From assembly GCA_947466165.1 (NCBI GenBank), contig CANIDW010000006.1, positions 1 to 16,064 on the forward strand: DNA of 16,064 bases. The letters are read 5' to 3'. The DNA is from Comamonadaceae bacterium (GTDB taxonomy: Bacteria; Pseudomonadota; Gammaproteobacteria; Burkholderiales; Burkholderiaceae_C). A program made the position numbers and the translations under genes. Under the pieces are notes generated by a model. That model made no database searches, had not been told where the DNA came from, and saw only the letters and a list, made by a program, of their open reading frames with translations. Positions 15,327 through 16,064 of the stretch are shown in pieces; position 1 is the stretch's first letter, and each line of letters opens with the position of its first letter.

Positions 15327-16064
15327 TTACTCAATTTGAATTTTGTTGTCCACGATGACTTTTTTCCAGCGGGCTGCCGAGCCATCAATGAAAGACGCGA
15401 GTTCTTTGCCTGTGCGCAAATCTTCCTGGAAAGCCAGTGGCTTAAATCGTGCAGTAAATTCTGGGTCCTTCACAGCACGGGAGATTGCACCTGCAAGTTT
15501 TGCAACCACATCAGGGGGAGTTCCTGCTGGTGCGACGAAGCCGTGCCAAAGGGCAACCTCAAAATCAGGATAACCAAGCTCCTGCATAGTCGGAACATCG
15601 GGCATGTTGGATGAGCGTTGTGGCGCAGTTACTGCCAGTACCCGCAGCTTCCCATCACCACGCAAGGCTGCCACCTCGGAGACAGAGGCAAACATCATTT
15701 GTGTGAATCCGCCCATGAGAGCATTCAAACCTTCCGGATTATTTTTATAGGTCACGTGAACGCCCTGGCCTTTAACGACGTTAAGAAATCGAACACCGTT
15801 CAAGTGACCCATGCTGCCCACACCACCTGAAGCAAACGTCACGCCGTCTTTAGCTCGCGAGGCGGCAACGAGCTCATCAACCTTCGTAATTTTGGTGGGT
15901 GTAGTTCCCGAAACGGCCAAAGCCAGTGGAAATCCTCCAACGCCAGCAACCGGCACAAAGCTGCTTAGCTTGTAGGGAAGCTTGTCACGCAGTAGTGTCT
16001 GATTGATGGCTGTATTGATTAAGCAAAAAAGTGTATATCCGTCAGCGGGGGCTTGAGAAACATA
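15327..16064 (-). CDS. Bug-family (TctC-like) substrate-binding protein, 5'-truncated
   Basis: The C-terminal 245 residues of a periplasmic Bug receptor; the gene runs off the right edge. The frame stays open past the GTG at 15956. The 36 upstream codons encode typical Bug sequence, including the near-universal ADGYTLF motif close to the edge, so 15956 is not the start. Further family segments are FASGGVGSMGHLNG, VHVTYKNNPEGLNALMGG and LAVTAPQRSSNMPDVPTMQELGYPDFE, with HGFVAPAGTPPDVVAKL following. The signal peptide lies outside the window. It precedes the SDR gene by 39 bases on the same strand, so it probably imports the substrate of this locus. The terminal residues differ clearly from those of the Bug gene at the left edge, so the two are old paralogues rather than a recent duplication. 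Confidence 0.92.
   Translation of the reverse strand, partial: YVSQAPADGYTLFCLINTAINQTLLRDKLPYKLSSFVPVAGVGGFPLALAVSGTTPTKITKVDELVAASRAKDGVTFASGGVGSMGHLNGVRFLNVVKGQGVHVTYKNNPEGLNALMGGFTQMMFASVSEVAALRGDGKLRVLAVTAPQRSSNMPDVPTMQELGYPDFEVALWHGFVAPAGTPPDVVAKLAGAISRAVKDPEFTARFKPLAFQEDLRTGKELASFIDGSAARWKKVIVDNKIQIE

Noticed and set aside
15327..15956. Bug protein starting at the GTG at 15956
   Set aside because: The frame stays open to the window edge and the upstream codons encode Bug sequence including ADGYTLF, so the gene is 5'-truncated rather than starting here.

Overview
The window looks like a chromosomal segment of a betaproteobacterium, most likely Burkholderiales (Comamonadaceae-like). The main reasons are the Bug-type solute-binding proteins cut off by both window edges (a family greatly expanded in that order), a lone thiC under a TPP riboswitch, and the moderate GC content. 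No rRNA, tRNA or CRISPR array was seen.

Layout. (1) 2-613: 3' part of a Bug-type periplasmic receptor gene. (2) 734-1377, minus: an overlapping MntA-type nucleotidyltransferase / HepT-type HEPN pair, a toxin-antitoxin module, with a good sigma-70-like promoter. (3) 1622-5794, minus: an accessory block with a divergent polymerase-like protein, a DUF6641-like protein, an Ala/Lys/Pro-rich histone-H1-like protein and a full-length tyrosine recombinase. (4) 5874-8508: thiC with TPP riboswitch, a TTG start and a possible Shine-Dalgarno-sequestering helix. It sits between two imperfect direct repeats of about 100 bp. (5) 8520-10217: a possible 50-codon ORF, a DUF6876-like gene, a structured 580-bp non-coding stretch, and a minimal, catalytic-domain-only tyrosine recombinase. 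(6) 10356-16064: a metabolic locus with two overlapping beta-hydroxyacid dehydrogenase-like genes (one apparently catalytically degenerate), a divergent iron-alcohol-dehydrogenase/maleylacetate-reductase-like gene that has lost all four metal ligands, a LysR regulator, an SDR dehydrogenase and a second Bug receptor.

The most unusual item is the 527-aa protein at 4211-5794. It carries what look like motifs A, B and C of family-A DNA polymerases / single-subunit RNA polymerases (D261; K329-x7-F337-G338; V451-H452-D453), but no exonuclease domain was recognised and several key residues differ. Three accessory genes (recombinase, DUF6641-like, DUF6876-like) share a promoter of common design. A separate element of about 30 bp recurs upstream of the DUF6641-like gene, the DUF6876-like gene and the small recombinase. 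Together these cis signals suggest that the genes on both sides of thiC belong to one mobile-element regulon, with thiC either captured or bracketed by its repeats.

The right-hand locus reads as uptake plus oxidation of an organic acid: Bug receptor, SDR, two beta-HADs, an Fe-ADH-fold protein and LysR control. The substrate cannot be told from the sequence. All functions are inferred by reading motifs by eye; no database search was run.
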